Assembly: GCF_002294985.1 (NCBI RefSeq) | Contig: NZ_NSGE01000007.1 | Location: 186,001-250,000 of the forward strand | Length of the DNA stretch: 64,000 nucleotides | DNA from: Mesorhizobium sp. WSM3862 | GTDB taxonomy: Bacteria > Pseudomonadota > Alphaproteobacteria > Rhizobiales > Rhizobiaceae | Reading direction: 5' to 3' | Shown: positions 51,285-60,130 of the stretch, piece by piece | Position numbering within the stretch: position 1 is the first letter of the stretch | How the letters are laid out: each line of letters starts with the position of its first letter | The notes under the pieces: generated by a model | Database searches by the model: none | What the model was told of the DNA's origin: nothing | What the model saw: the letters and a program-made list of their open reading frames with translations, nothing else | Made by a program: the position numbers and the translations under genes

Positions 51285-51302
51285 AGCGCGCTTGCCGGGC
51301 TG

Positions 51303-52010
51303 TTAGAGCAGCCGGTCGACATCCGCTCCGGAGAAACCGAATCCGGCCATCAGGTCGCGGTGCCACCGGCTTCCAAGCAGGTCGCCCAGACCGTCATCGA
51401 CACGCCGCCTCAACGCGTCGTTGCCTTTAGCGACCGCAAACGCGCCGGCGGCGGGCAACCGTTCGGACGCGGGAACGTCAATGACATCGGCCAGCGCAGC
51501 CGGTCGCCGCGCGATATAGCCGCGATGCGCCATGGCAACGCTGGCATAGGCCTGCACCCTGCCGATAGCCACCGCCTCCGCTGCCTCGGCCTGCGTGGCG
51601 AACACACTGATCCGCTCCGGCGGCACGCCATTCTCAAGGGCCGTCCGATGCTGGATCTGGTTCGATATCACGCCAAGCCTCGCGGAAGGGTGGCCTGCAA
51701 GAGAGCGATAGCCCTCAAGGTCGAGCGGGTTGCCCTTGGCAACCATCAAGCCGTCCGGCAGCGACCAGATCGGGCGACTGAAGTCCACCAGCTTGCTGCG
51801 CTCTTCGGAGATGAACAGGCCGGTGGTCATGTTCCAGCGGCCGTCGGCCAGTCCCGGCAGCAACTCGGCGAATTCGGTCTCGACGGGCGTGAAAGCCGTC
51901 GTTTGGGACATCGCGAAGATCTTCTCGGCCAGCATCGCGTCGCAGCCGCCGACTTTCCCGGATGCATCGGTGAAGCAGAAGGGCGGTTCCTGCAGAAAGG
52001 CGAATCTCAT
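51303..52010 (-). CDS. extracellular solute-binding protein family 3, without signal peptide
   Basis: A 235-residue protein with the fold of amino-acid ABC-transporter binding proteins. It starts at RFAFLQEPPFCFTDASGK, the point where the mature domain begins in this family, and has GCDAMLAEKIF, TTGLFISEERSKLVDFSRPI and the C-terminal LGSRWHRDLMAGFGF. There is no signal peptide, lipobox or hydrophobic start, and no permease or ATPase gene nearby. It could be a cytoplasmic ligand-binding protein, or the true start may be elsewhere. It follows the P450 gene by 25 bases on the same strand. Confidence 0.78.
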   Translation of the reverse strand: MRFAFLQEPPFCFTDASGKVGGCDAMLAEKIFAMSQTTAFTPVETEFAELLPGLADGRWNMTTGLFISEERSKLVDFSRPIWSLPDGLMVAKGNPLDLEGYRSLAGHPSARLGVISNQIQHRTALENGVPPERISVFATQAEAAEAVAIGRVQAYASVAMAHRGYIARRPAALADVIDVPASERLPAAGAFAVAKGNDALRRRVDDGLGDLLGSRWHRDLMAGFGFSGADVDRLL

Positions 52011-52035
52011 TTTCAGATCTTCGGATTATTGCGGT

Positions 52036-53274
52036 TCAGAAGCGCACCGAGAGCGCTTCCAATCCATGAAAATGATAGGTGTCGCGGAAGCGCGGCTCTT
52101 CCGTCAGGCCTAGATCCGGCAGCCGGTCGAACAGCGTCTTCAGCGACACCTGCAACTCCAGCCTGGCCAGCGGCGCGCCGATGCAGAAGTGGATGCCGGC
52201 GCCGAACGACACGTTCTTCTGGTCGGTTCGCGCCGGGTTGAATGTGGCCGGTCCGGCGAAAGCCAGCGGGTCGTGATTGGCCATGCCGAGCAGCAGCGCC
52301 ACCGTCTCGCCGGGCTTGAGCAAAATGCCCGGAGCAGCTTCCATCTCTTCATAGGCATAGCGCAGGAACATGTGCAGCGGCGCATCGTAGCGCAGGCATT
52401 CCTCGACCGTGGCGGCATTGGCCTCCGGTGTTGCGAAGAAGCGGCGCGCATCGCCGCCCTGCGCGAGGATCGTTCTCACGGCATTTCCGGTCTGATGCAC
52501 AGTCGCTTCGTGCCCTGCGTTGAGCAGAAGGATAGCTGAGGAAACCAGCTCGTCCTCCGAGAGCTTCTGGCCGTTGTCCTGGGCCTCGATCAGCAGCGAA
52601 AGCAGATCGTCGCCGGGTCTCTTGCGCCGCTCGGCGACATAGCCGCGCAGGAACGCCGCGAAATCGCGCGCGGCGCGGTTGGCCGTCTCCTCGGTCTCGC
52701 GCGTGCGGCCGTGCATGTACATGGCGACCGTCTGATGCGACCAGTCGAGCAGTTGCGGCCCCATCTCGACCGGAACGCCGAGCATCTCGGCGATGATGGT
52801 GATCGGCAAGGGCGAGGCGTAACCGGGCAGAAGATCGACGGAGCCCGGCTCGAAGCGGTCGATCAGCTCATTGGCCAGAGCGTCGATGCGCGGCCTCAGT
52901 CGCTCGACCTGGCGCGAGACAAAGGCTCGATTGACCAAAGTTCTCAGCCTAGTATGCACCGGCGGCTCGAGCTCAAGCATCGAATTGGCTTCGATGGCGT
53001 CGAAGGCTGTCAGGTGCGAACGGTCGTCGCCAACCCCGCGGCTGTCGGGAATGCCGGCCGGGTTCTGGCGGCCGAAGCGACGATCGCGAAGCAGGCGGTT
53101 GACGTCGTCGAAGCCGCCGAAACACCAAAAACCGTAATTCTCCCAGAAGAAGGCGTTCGAAGCGCCGTGCAAGAAGGCGTAGGCCTCATACGGGTTCTGC
53201 ACAAAGGCAGGTTCATGCGGGTCGAGGCGCAGGCGGCGGCTGACGGGATCGAACGTGAGATAGGGTGGCATCAT
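52036..53274 (-). CDS. cytochrome P450
   Basis: A 412-residue soluble bacterial P450. The I-helix motif is LLNAGHEATVHQTGNA, the K-helix ExxR is VEECLRYDAPLHMF, and the heme loop is SFGAGIHFCIGAPLARLELQ with Cys364. No ferredoxin or reductase is next to it, so redox partners are encoded elsewhere. The two adjacent ATGs complementary to 53269-53274 give the family start (PYLTFDPVSRRLRLDPHEP). The frame stays open upstream to 54150, but that stretch is the shadow of another gene. Substrate unknown. Confidence 0.92.
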   Translation of the reverse strand: MMPPYLTFDPVSRRLRLDPHEPAFVQNPYEAYAFLHGASNAFFWENYGFWCFGGFDDVNRLLRDRRFGRQNPAGIPDSRGVGDDRSHLTAFDAIEANSMLELEPPVHTRLRTLVNRAFVSRQVERLRPRIDALANELIDRFEPGSVDLLPGYASPLPITIIAEMLGVPVEMGPQLLDWSHQTVAMYMHGRTRETEETANRAARDFAAFLRGYVAERRKRPGDDLLSLLIEAQDNGQKLSEDELVSSAILLLNAGHEATVHQTGNAVRTILAQGGDARRFFATPEANAATVEECLRYDAPLHMFLRYAYEEMEAAPGILLKPGETVALLLGMANHDPLAFAGPATFNPARTDQKNVSFGAGIHFCIGAPLARLELQVSLKTLFDRLPDLGLTEEPRFRDTYHFHGLEALSVRF

Positions 53275-53405
53275 GTTCGACCAATAGCGCGCCTTGCCGG
53301 CCCGATGCCATACCGCATCGCCGAGCCGGTCGTGCCGATATATTGAGCCAGGCTGGCCGCTGGAGAGGAAGAGCGGGTGGCGCGCCATGGCTCCGGCGGA
53401 GCGCT

Positions 53406-54128
53406 TCAGCGTCCCGTTTTCAGGATACCGGCCACCTTGGTGGCGATCGCGGCATCGAGCGCCTGCCAGTTCCCGAGCAACTCGCGCGGGAAGCGGTAGG
53501 TGAGGCTGAGATCGTCGCCGACCTGGATGTCGCGCTCGCAGGGGGCCAGCGAATCCTCGGCAGTTGGGCCGCTCAGGCAGCGGGCGACGAACGGGTCTTT
53601 GCCGGGGCGCTCGGCGACCGCCAGGACCTCGTTGAGATAGCCCGATTTCTCGGTGAAGCCGTAGAGCCTTGTACCGCCCGGGCCGGGCGTGCCCGGCGTG
53701 ACGATCAGGGCGCTGTAGATTGGGGCGAAACGGCCGCTCATGTCGCGCGACATCATCCGCGGCTCGAATGACAGGAAGATGATCTTCCTGGTCGTGACGT
53801 GGTTGAAGTCGTCGCGCGCGGCGGTGCTGTAGCCGTCCATTTCGGGATAGCGCAGATAAAGGTCGAAGCGCGAGGCGATGCCGTCGCGCCTGGCCTGGTC
53901 GAAGCGGATGAAGTTGGCCGGCACACTGATCACATTGTTGCCCATGACGACCTGGCGCACGGTCGTGTCGTCGGTATAGCCGGCCATGGCGATCGACCGG
54001 CCGAGCCATTTGCCGCCGAGACTGATAGCCACTGAAAGCAGGGCGAGCGCCGCGAAGACGTAGAAGACCCGCTTCATCAAGGTCGAGTCGACAACCTCGA
54101 ATTCCTCCGCGGCGGCTGCCTCTCTCAT
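53406..54128 (-). CDS. single-pass membrane protein of unknown function
   Basis: A 240-residue protein with an acidic N-terminus, one transmembrane helix (VFYVFAALALLSVAISLGG, about 21-39) and a roughly 200-residue outside domain. The domain has NVISVPANFIRFDQARRDG and RFDLYLRYPEMDGYSTAARD, and two cysteines (ARCLSGPTAEDSLAPCERD) that probably form a disulfide. Rhizobial homologs are common, but I recognise no function. It is upstream of the P450 gene on the same strand, 131 bases apart. Confidence 0.75.
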   Translation of the reverse strand: MREAAAAEEFEVVDSTLMKRVFYVFAALALLSVAISLGGKWLGRSIAMAGYTDDTTVRQVVMGNNVISVPANFIRFDQARRDGIASRFDLYLRYPEMDGYSTAARDDFNHVTTRKIIFLSFEPRMMSRDMSGRFAPIYSALIVTPGTPGPGGTRLYGFTEKSGYLNEVLAVAERPGKDPFVARCLSGPTAEDSLAPCERDIQVGDDLSLTYRFPRELLGNWQALDAAIATKVAGILKTGR

Positions 54129-54237
54129 CGCGATTCCCCGATCCGCTCACCTGTCCTCAGGTGGCACAACTGGCGCGGCATGGCTCTTGCAGCGCGTCGG
54201 CACGACTGTGCGGTCTCATGGTAAACGGTTGGTAAAG

Positions 54238-54582
54238 ATGGATCTCATGCTGCTCCCTCTCTACGCTTTTGCGGTCGGCCTGACGGCTTGCGGCCTCGCC
54301 GGCTCGGCGATGGAAATCGTCTGCGGCCGCCGGCTGGCCTTCGCCGATCCCTATGTCACGCCTGCCCATATTGTGCGCTCGCTCGCGGTGACCGCCTGCG
54401 CCGGCCCGTTCATGCTCACCAATGATGCTCTGGCTGCGCGGCGCGAGGGGCGCATCGGCACGCTTGCGCTGCTTTCCTGCGGCTGCACGGCGATTGCGTG
54501 GGCACTGGCGCTCGGCATCGTGCTGATCACCATTGCTTCCTGGGCAACGGGTCTCCTAAGCTCCGCCGAATTCTCGGCTTGA
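54238..54582 (+). CDS. small membrane protein
   Basis: A 114-residue protein with three hydrophobic segments (about residues 2-22, 42-60 and 78-108), beginning MDLMLLPLYAFAVGLTACGL. The start at 54238 has GGTTGG upstream. The next gene starts 17 bases after its stop, so it may be co-transcribed with the carbonic anhydrase-like gene. No family recognised. Confidence 0.65.
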   Translation: MDLMLLPLYAFAVGLTACGLAGSAMEIVCGRRLAFADPYVTPAHIVRSLAVTACAGPFMLTNDALAARREGRIGTLALLSCGCTAIAWALALGIVLITIASWATGLLSSAEFSA

Positions 54583-54599
54583 GACGAATCGGAGAAAAG

Positions 54600-55127
54600 A
54601 TGCCGATCTATGCGATCGACGGGAAGGCGCCCCGGTTCGAGGACGCCGAAACCAATTGGGTGGCGCCCGATGCCACGCTGATCGGCGATATCGCGATAGG
54701 CCGCAATGCCGGCTTCTGGTTCGGCGTCGTCATCCGCGGCGACGGTGAACCGATCACCATCGGCGCCGACACCAATGTGCAGGAACATTCGGTCATGCAC
54801 ACCGATCCGGGCTATCCGCTCAGCATCGGGCAGGGCTGCACGATCGGTCATCGCGCCCTGCTGCATGGCTGCACGGTCGGCGACAACAGCCTGATCGGCA
54901 TGGGCGCCATCGTGCTCAACGGCGCGAGGATCGGCAAGAATTCGCTGGTCGGCGCCGGCGCTTTGGTGACGGAAAACAAGGTTTTCCCGGACAATTCGCT
55001 GATCGTCGGCTCGCCCGCCAAGGTGATAAGGGTGCTGGATGACGCGGCAATCGAGAGGCTGCGGGTCTCGGCCGCGCACTATGTCGCCAACGGCAGGCGC
55101 TTCAAGGCCGGATTGAAGGATCTGTGA
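54600..55127 (+). CDS. gamma-type carbonic anhydrase family protein
   Basis: A 175-residue left-handed beta-helix protein of the gamma-CA/YrdA family. NVQEHSVMHTDPGYPLSIGQ, CTIGHRALLHGCTVGDNSLI and GMGAIVLNGARIGKNSLVGA show the hexapeptide repeat with three zinc His (H in EHS, GHR and LHGC). Whether it has hydratase activity is not certain in this family. GGAG precedes the ATG at 54600. It converges on the ankyrin gene. Confidence 0.9.
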   Translation: MPIYAIDGKAPRFEDAETNWVAPDATLIGDIAIGRNAGFWFGVVIRGDGEPITIGADTNVQEHSVMHTDPGYPLSIGQGCTIGHRALLHGCTVGDNSLIGMGAIVLNGARIGKNSLVGAGALVTENKVFPDNSLIVGSPAKVIRVLDDAAIERLRVSAAHYVANGRRFKAGLKDL

Positions 55128-55159
55128 CAGCGGTTCAGTCCGCCGCTTCGCCCGCGACC

Positions 55160-55711
55160 TTATTGACTGCGTCGGGACATTGCCTGACGCAGCAGCAACG
55201 CCCCCGCTTCGAAACCGGCGCGGTCTGCACCTTCCAGGGCGGTTTCACAATCATCGATGCGCGTCCTGAGCGACGGATCCGCGCCCGACGCCAGCAGCAG
55301 GCGGATTGCCTCGGCGTCGCGCTGCGCCACGGCGTAATGCAGAGGCGTCCAGTCGTTGACCCCGCGCATGTTCGGGTCGGCGCCCTGCTCGAGCAGGATC
55401 TGGATAAGCTGCAGCCTGTCCGATCGCTCGGTGGATAGCGCGGCGATGATCGACGGGAAGCCGGCGGGATCCTCGTAATTCGGATTCGAGCCTGCATCAA
55501 GCAGCGTGGCGATGAAGCCGGTCGGGCTCCAATAGATCGCGTATTCCAACGGATGGCCGAGGCCGAGCTCGAACGGCATCCTCTCGTCGTACCATCGCGC
55601 GGAGCTGCCGAGCGCCTTGCCAAGCCCATCGAAATCGCCGGCCTTGAAGGCGTCGTCTATTGCCTGGAACAGCTTGGCGCGCTCGCACCGTTCGTCCGGG
55701 ATTTCCAGCAT
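55160..55711 (-). CDS. ankyrin repeat protein
   Basis: A 183-residue protein with ankyrin repeats, no signal and no membrane segment. GHPLEYAIYWSPTGFIATLL, FPSIIAALSTERSDRLQLIQ with ILLEQGADPN, and DWTPLHYAVAQRDAEAIRLL with LASGADPSL are the repeat units. It presumably binds a protein partner. It lies alone and converges on the carbonic anhydrase-like gene. Confidence 0.82.
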   Translation of the reverse strand: MLEIPDERCERAKLFQAIDDAFKAGDFDGLGKALGSSARWYDERMPFELGLGHPLEYAIYWSPTGFIATLLDAGSNPNYEDPAGFPSIIAALSTERSDRLQLIQILLEQGADPNMRGVNDWTPLHYAVAQRDAEAIRLLLASGADPSLRTRIDDCETALEGADRAGFEAGALLLRQAMSRRSQ

Positions 55712-55783
55712 CGCCGTCCATCCAAAAATAAACGGCCATATTGCTCCGGTCTGCCGTTACGAGAAAGGCCCGCAGGCGGCGGC

Positions 55784-55821
55784 AAAAAAAGCGGAGCCGG
55801 CCCGGGGACAGGGCCGGCTCC
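55784..55821 (-). terminator. strong rho-independent terminator of the BTLCP gene
   Basis: On the minus strand an 11-bp perfect stem (GGAGCCGGCCC with GGGCCGGCTCC, seven-base loop) is followed by GC and seven T. It lies about 150 bases after the stop of the peptidase gene. Confidence 0.88.
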
Positions 55822-55967
55822 TAAAACCCGGTCGTTGGGGACGGGGAGGGTGGGGACTCGACCGGGCTTTTTCCAGGCACGCCGTATGAATGCGGCGTGC
55901 TTAATCTCTTCGTGTGTGCCGTTGCCCCAAAAGCCCTGCGCATCTTGGGGCAGCATGCATTGGGATC

Positions 55968-56573
55968 CTAGCGGACGCTGGCGACCGCGTCCTCGCGGCC
56001 GTCGTTGATCGAAACCCAAACGCCTGAATTCTCTGTCGATTGACGTTTGAGGTAGGTGTAGATCGTGTCGTTCCAGGCGAGCACTTTCGGCTCGAGATTG
56101 TCGAGGATGAACTCGCCGAGGCTGGTGCGCACCGTCAGCACCGCGTGGCCGTCGCCGTTCGGCTGGCGCACGACCGTCATCAAAAGGTCGCCGGCGGGGA
56201 CACCGGCGGCCATTAATTCGCGGCGCTTCTCCAACGCGTAGTCCTCGCAGTCGCCGAAACCATTGTCGGGATAGGCCCAGTATTCCTCGACCCCGTAGAT
56301 CTCCATATCGGTACGCGGCTTGACGCGGGTGTTGACCGAATTGTTGACCTTGATCATCGTCGCCCACAGCTTGCGGGTCAGTTCGACAGGAGACCCATTC
56401 GGCGTCGTCTCATTGCATTCGATGGGGATACGTTGGCAGAGTTCATAATGGCCGACGGGCTGGGTGGTGCGGCCACCCGTATGCATGAACAGCGGTCCCG
56501 CGCTTGCCGTGCCCCAGGCGGAAAGCTGCATCGCCATTGCCAAGAGCAACAGCTTGCCCCTCGTCATTTTCAT
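55968..56573 (-). CDS. transglutaminase-like cysteine peptidase (BTLCP, DUF920)
   Basis: A 201-residue exported cysteine peptidase of the bacterial transglutaminase-like family. The signal peptide MKMTRGKLLLLAMAMQLSAW ends near ASA-G. The triad is complete: Cys109 (NGFGDCEDYALEK), His143 (DGHAVLTVRT) and Asp158 (FILDNLEP). Family members such as LapG cleave adhesins; no partner GGDEF/EAL gene is adjacent, so that role is only possible. The ATG complementary to 56571-56573 follows GGGGAG. Confidence 0.9.
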   Translation of the reverse strand: MKMTRGKLLLLAMAMQLSAWGTASAGPLFMHTGGRTTQPVGHYELCQRIPIECNETTPNGSPVELTRKLWATMIKVNNSVNTRVKPRTDMEIYGVEEYWAYPDNGFGDCEDYALEKRRELMAAGVPAGDLLMTVVRQPNGDGHAVLTVRTSLGEFILDNLEPKVLAWNDTIYTYLKRQSTENSGVWVSINDGREDAVASVR

Positions 56574-56839
56574 TATGGTAGTCTCCCCGTTTGAGAGAGA
56601 CTGTCCCACGTTGGGATTTATTTGACGCAAAAACCGGAAGTAGAGATTGAGTAAAACGCCCGTAGATTAAATATAAAATTTGAACTATCTCGACTGCGGA
56701 TTGTTGAGAATTTAAACCGGCCGCCGCACCCGGATCACGTGGCGTCTCGACATGCCGCCCGGCTGCTAGAAGGCCCTGATCCGGCCAACAAAAAACCGGC
56801 CGCTGGAGGCCGGTTGGATGCATGTCCGCATCTAAGCGG
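56574..56839. other. intergenic, promoter of BTLCP gene and terminator of PilZ gene
   Basis: A/T-rich sequence at about 56580-56710 is the likely promoter of the peptidase gene. The terminator of the PilZ gene is at 56790-56815. Nothing else seen. Confidence 0.5.
56790..56815 (-). terminator. rho-independent terminator of the PilZ gene
   Basis: On the minus strand AACCGGCC pairs with GGCCGGTT around a six-base loop (56794-56815), running into TTTTTG. Confidence 0.82.
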
Positions 56840-57454
56840 TCAGGACCGCGGCGCGTTGAATTCCGAATCCAAGGTTTCCGGCCGCTGGATGACGGCGAAC
56901 TCAATGGCGACGCCGTCCTCGAAGTGACGCACGACCTGGCCGCGCATCGTTCCCAGCATGACCTGCACGCCGATTGCTGGTTTGACATCGATCTCGATCG
57001 CCGCGCCCGAGAGCGACAGGTCGATGATGCGGCACTGATACTGTCGCCCGTCGGTGAGCTGCAGCACGCTCATCGGATTGCGCGGCGCGACGCGCTCGTG
57101 GCGGCGGTCTTCCGGCAGGTCGAGCTCATGCTTGTTCGCAAGCCAGGTGAGCTGCGCGGCGAGCTTGTCCTTCTTGCGGTCCGAAGCGATGACGGTCATG
57201 GCGAAACCGTCCTGCGAGGTGCGCGTCACGATGCCTTCGATGCGACCGATGTGATCGATATAGGCAATGACCTTTTCCCCCGGCATGCCGACGCGATCGG
57301 TGCGCAAGGCGACATTGCCTGGCGACATGTCTATCACCTGGCACGCGTGTTCCGTGCGGTCCTCCAGCATGAAGCGTCCGTAGATTTTCACCCGGACACG
57401 CTGAAAATTGCGCCGCTCCACACGGGACGGCGCAAATTCCGCCGCTGACCTCAT
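56840..57454 (-). CDS. tandem PilZ-domain protein
   Basis: A 204-residue cytoplasmic protein with two PilZ-like domains. The first has RRNFQRVRVKIYGRFML and DMSPGNVALRTDRVGMPG; the second has DRRHERVAPRNPMSVLQL and DLSLSGAAIEIDVKPAIGV. Both show RxxxR-like and D-x-S-x-x-G elements, best preserved in the second, so it may bind cyclic di-GMP through it. No catalytic output domain is attached. It is next to a PAS-domain gene on the same strand. Confidence 0.85.
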   Translation of the reverse strand: MRSAAEFAPSRVERRNFQRVRVKIYGRFMLEDRTEHACQVIDMSPGNVALRTDRVGMPGEKVIAYIDHIGRIEGIVTRTSQDGFAMTVIASDRKKDKLAAQLTWLANKHELDLPEDRRHERVAPRNPMSVLQLTDGRQYQCRIIDLSLSGAAIEIDVKPAIGVQVMLGTMRGQVVRHFEDGVAIEFAVIQRPETLDSEFNAPRS

Positions 57455-57624
57455 GACTGCCTACACCCCGTTGGCATTCCGCGCGACGTGCGAGGAATTT
57501 CACCGGAAAAGCTACAGCAAAGCAGGTTAACAAACGGGAAAAAGCCGGCCCAAATGGGCTGGGGGCGGCCCCGCACGCAAGGCAAAGGCCTGGACCAGAT
57601 CGGGGCAAAATCTCGCGATCCGCT

Positions 57625-58269
57625 CTACTCGTTGCGCCCGCCGTCGAAGACGACGAGATGCCGTATCCGGCGTACGCGGCCGAGCGCCGAAATGGTCTCG
57701 GGCGCGTCGAACTCCGTCGGCACGAGCGACGGAACATCGATCGCCGGCCGGTTCTTCAGGAACATCGGGTCCTTGTCGGGATCGATGACCCGGATCGCGT
57801 CGATCAGGGCGTCGGCGAGCGGGTCGGCACCAAGCCAGAACGGCCGATCCGCGGCGCTGACGATGCCGAGGCAGCGAGGGCTCTCGACGCCGCCATCGAG
57901 CGGCAGCGCCAGCAGCTCGAACTTGCTGGAACGACCGTTTCGGCTGAATCCTTCATAGGTCAGAAGCAGCACCGACTTCTGATCGAAGACGCCGTGGATA
58001 AGACGCGACATAAGCCGCTGGTCCTTCTCGCGCCAGAGCGAGGGGAAGGAAAACCCTTTGAGCTCGCGGCCGTAATAGGCGCAGAGCCTGGTGCCGGCCA
58101 GCCGGAACACGGCTTCGGCGCGTGTGTCGCGCTCCAGGATGAATGTATCGGCCAGGAGCGTCTTGATGTCCGCCGGCTCCACTTCCGAGCGTTTCGGAGC
58201 CGGGCGGCCATCACGCAGCCGGTTCCAATATTGGAACAGCGCGATTGATCCGTTCTGATTCATTTCCAT
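57625..58269 (-). CDS. PAS domain protein (PAS_5 family)
   Basis: A 214-residue protein of the alphaproteobacterial PAS_5 family. It begins MEMNQNGSIALFQYWNRLRD; the PAS core runs from about 26 to 150, with PADIKTLLADTFILERD and FRLAGTRLCAYYGRELKGF. The C-terminus is ordinary. There is no kinase, GGDEF or DNA-binding domain. GGAGCGGA precedes the ATG at 58269; a second ATG at 58263 is possible. Neighbouring PilZ protein suggests signalling, by position only. Confidence 0.83.
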   Translation of the reverse strand: MEMNQNGSIALFQYWNRLRDGRPAPKRSEVEPADIKTLLADTFILERDTRAEAVFRLAGTRLCAYYGRELKGFSFPSLWREKDQRLMSRLIHGVFDQKSVLLLTYEGFSRNGRSSKFELLALPLDGGVESPRCLGIVSAADRPFWLGADPLADALIDAIRVIDPDKDPMFLKNRPAIDVPSLVPTEFDAPETISALGRVRRIRHLVVFDGGRNE

Positions 58270-58684
58270 TCCGCTCCGGCAATCTGTCTTTCTTGTTGTC
58301 CCATCGGCGAACAGACAGGGCGCCCTCCGATGACTTTCATGCGGTGCGGAGCAGGATGCGTGCCAGCATCGTTAACGTTTGTTCACGTCTCGGGGCCGTT
58401 AAGGTTAACAAGTGGTTTACGTTGCACGCCGACGGGGCCTGTGGCACATCAAAAACCACTCCAAAACGGTCGTTTCAGCAGCGATCGGCAACACTTCAGT
58501 CAGTTTTCGGGGAGCAGGGGACTCGACCGGCCGTTCAGGGAAACCTGGACGGCTTTCTTTTGATTCGCGTCGCCGATCCAGGCCCTATCCGATTCAGCTT
58601 GGGGCGATTCGCGATTTGTGATTCGATCAGGCGTGAACTACATGCTCGGCCGAAATCGAGTCTCCAGCCAGCTGCGAAGAGGCC
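58270..58684. other. 415-base gap between PAS and rhomboid genes
   Basis: No convincing gene. It holds the divergent promoters of the PAS and rhomboid genes. Two GTTAAC sites (about 58371 and 58405) and a TTAAGGTTAA sequence stand out in the GC-rich background and loosely resemble CtrA half-sites, without the full spacing. Confidence 0.45.
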
Positions 58685-59422
58685 ATGAGCGAGCCGGTAA
58701 CACCGACCGAATCCGAATTGCAACCAGACGACGAAGCGCCGGAGCCGCGCCGCGAGCCGGTGTTCAACTTGCCGCCGGTTGTGCTGGCGGTGATGGGGAT
58801 CTGCGCGATCGTCTTCCTGCTGGAGCGATATGTGCTGAACGACGACCAGCAAATAACGCTGCTCTACGACGGAGCCTTCATTCCGGTGCTCTACACCGGT
58901 CAATACGGCTTCGACTGGTTCTTGTTCACGCGCCCCTTCACCTATGCCTTCATGCATGGGGGCCTCGCCCACATTGCCGTCAACATGGTCTGGCTTGCCG
59001 CTTTCGGCTCACCGCTCGCCAATCGTTTCGGCGTGGCCCGATTTGCGGTGTTCTACGCCGTGACCGGGCTGGCTTCGGTCGCGCTGTTCTGGGCCATGCA
59101 CCCTTATGGCGAGATGCCGCTGGTCGGCGCTTCGGGCGCGATCTCGGGCATGATGGGAGCGGCGGCGCGCTACGGCTTCCGGATCGATCGCTCGTCAGGC
59201 CAGGCGGCCTTCGCCGGCGAGCCGTTGCCGATCGCAATCGTGCTGCGTTCGCGCGGCGTCATGACGTTCCTCGGCGTCTGGATGGTGATCAACCTCGCGA
59301 CCGGCCTTCTCGGCTTTGCGCCGGGGATCGAAGGACAGATCGCCTGGGAAGCCCATATCGGCGGCTTTGTCGCAGGCTTTTTCGGCGTGCGTTTTTTCGA
59401 TCGGCCCCAGCCGTCCGAGTAG
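58685..59422 (+). CDS. rhomboid family intramembrane serine protease
   Basis: A 245-residue polytopic membrane protease. After an acidic cytoplasmic start it has six to seven helices. The HxxxN motif is H96-I-A-V-N100 (GLAHIAVNMVWLAAFG), the catalytic Ser150 is in LVGASGAISGMMG, and the catalytic His224 is in WEAHIGGFVAGFF. The set is complete, so it should be active. GAAGAGG precedes the ATG at 58685. Substrate unknown. Confidence 0.92.
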   Translation: MSEPVTPTESELQPDDEAPEPRREPVFNLPPVVLAVMGICAIVFLLERYVLNDDQQITLLYDGAFIPVLYTGQYGFDWFLFTRPFTYAFMHGGLAHIAVNMVWLAAFGSPLANRFGVARFAVFYAVTGLASVALFWAMHPYGEMPLVGASGAISGMMGAAARYGFRIDRSSGQAAFAGEPLPIAIVLRSRGVMTFLGVWMVINLATGLLGFAPGIEGQIAWEAHIGGFVAGFFGVRFFDRPQPSE

Positions 59423-59526
59423 CCCTGCGGCGCACTTGAAATGCAACCAATCACGGCGCACCATGTTCACCGGAACGTGAATGCCGGTCAGGGCAGGAGC
59501 CGGCGGGCAAGGCACAGGAGGACGCC

Positions 59527-59958
59527 ATGACTGTGAAGGCAATTCTTGAGCAAAAAGGCCATGACGTGTTCACACTCGGGCCTAATGAAAAGCTGAGCGA
59601 AGCCATTCGCATCCTGACCGAGCATAGGATCGGCGCGCTGGTCATCACCAATGGCGACCGCAAGATCGTCGGCATCCTTTCCGAGCGCGACATCGTGCGA
59701 GTGCTGGCCAGGGAGGGCGCGGCCGCGCTCGATATTCCGGTCCGATCGGCCATGACGCCGAAGGTCAAGATCTGCAACGAGAACCACACGGTCAACGAGG
59801 TCATGGAGATCATGACGAAGGGTCGCTTCCGCCACCTGCCGGTAGAGAAGGACGGGATGCTCGACGGCATCGTGTCGATCGGCGATGTGGTCAAGCGCCG
59901 GATCGAGGATGTCGAGCGCGAGGCCGAGGAGATCCGAGCCTACATCGCCACCGCCTGA
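59527..59958 (+). CDS. CBS domain protein
   Basis: A 143-residue protein made of two CBS domains (about residues 1-65 and 70-135): RILTEHRIGALVITNGDRKI and VNEVMEIMTKGRFRHLPVEK. Such stand-alone pairs bind adenine nucleotides and sense energy state. No enzyme domain is attached. GGAGGA lies directly before the ATG at 59527. Confidence 0.92.
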   Translation: MTVKAILEQKGHDVFTLGPNEKLSEAIRILTEHRIGALVITNGDRKIVGILSERDIVRVLAREGAAALDIPVRSAMTPKVKICNENHTVNEVMEIMTKGRFRHLPVEKDGMLDGIVSIGDVVKRRIEDVEREAEEIRAYIATA

Positions 59959-60130
59959 TACAGGCGGAAAGGAGCCGCCAGCACAGCCCGTGGGCTTACA
60001 AGCGCAAGCTGCCTGGAGGCCTGCGCGCGGCTTTGGACTTGTCTCAAGGAACGGTTTGCACTAGCGAGTGATGCGATCGCAACGCGATAAGCAAAATCGC
60101 GCCAGCCACAAATGCGACCCATAGGCCTCC

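Noticed and set aside
53275..54150. In-frame extension of the P450 reading upstream by about 290 codons
   Set aside because: The extension lies antisense-frame to nothing useful but overlaps the 53406-54128 gene on the same strand in another frame; its residues are Arg/Gly-rich and the P450 family start is at 53274.
58371..58412. CtrA binding site upstream of the rhomboid and PAS genes
   Set aside because: Two GTTAAC and a TTAAGGTTAA occur, but the TTAA-N7-TTAA spacing of a full CtrA box is not met.
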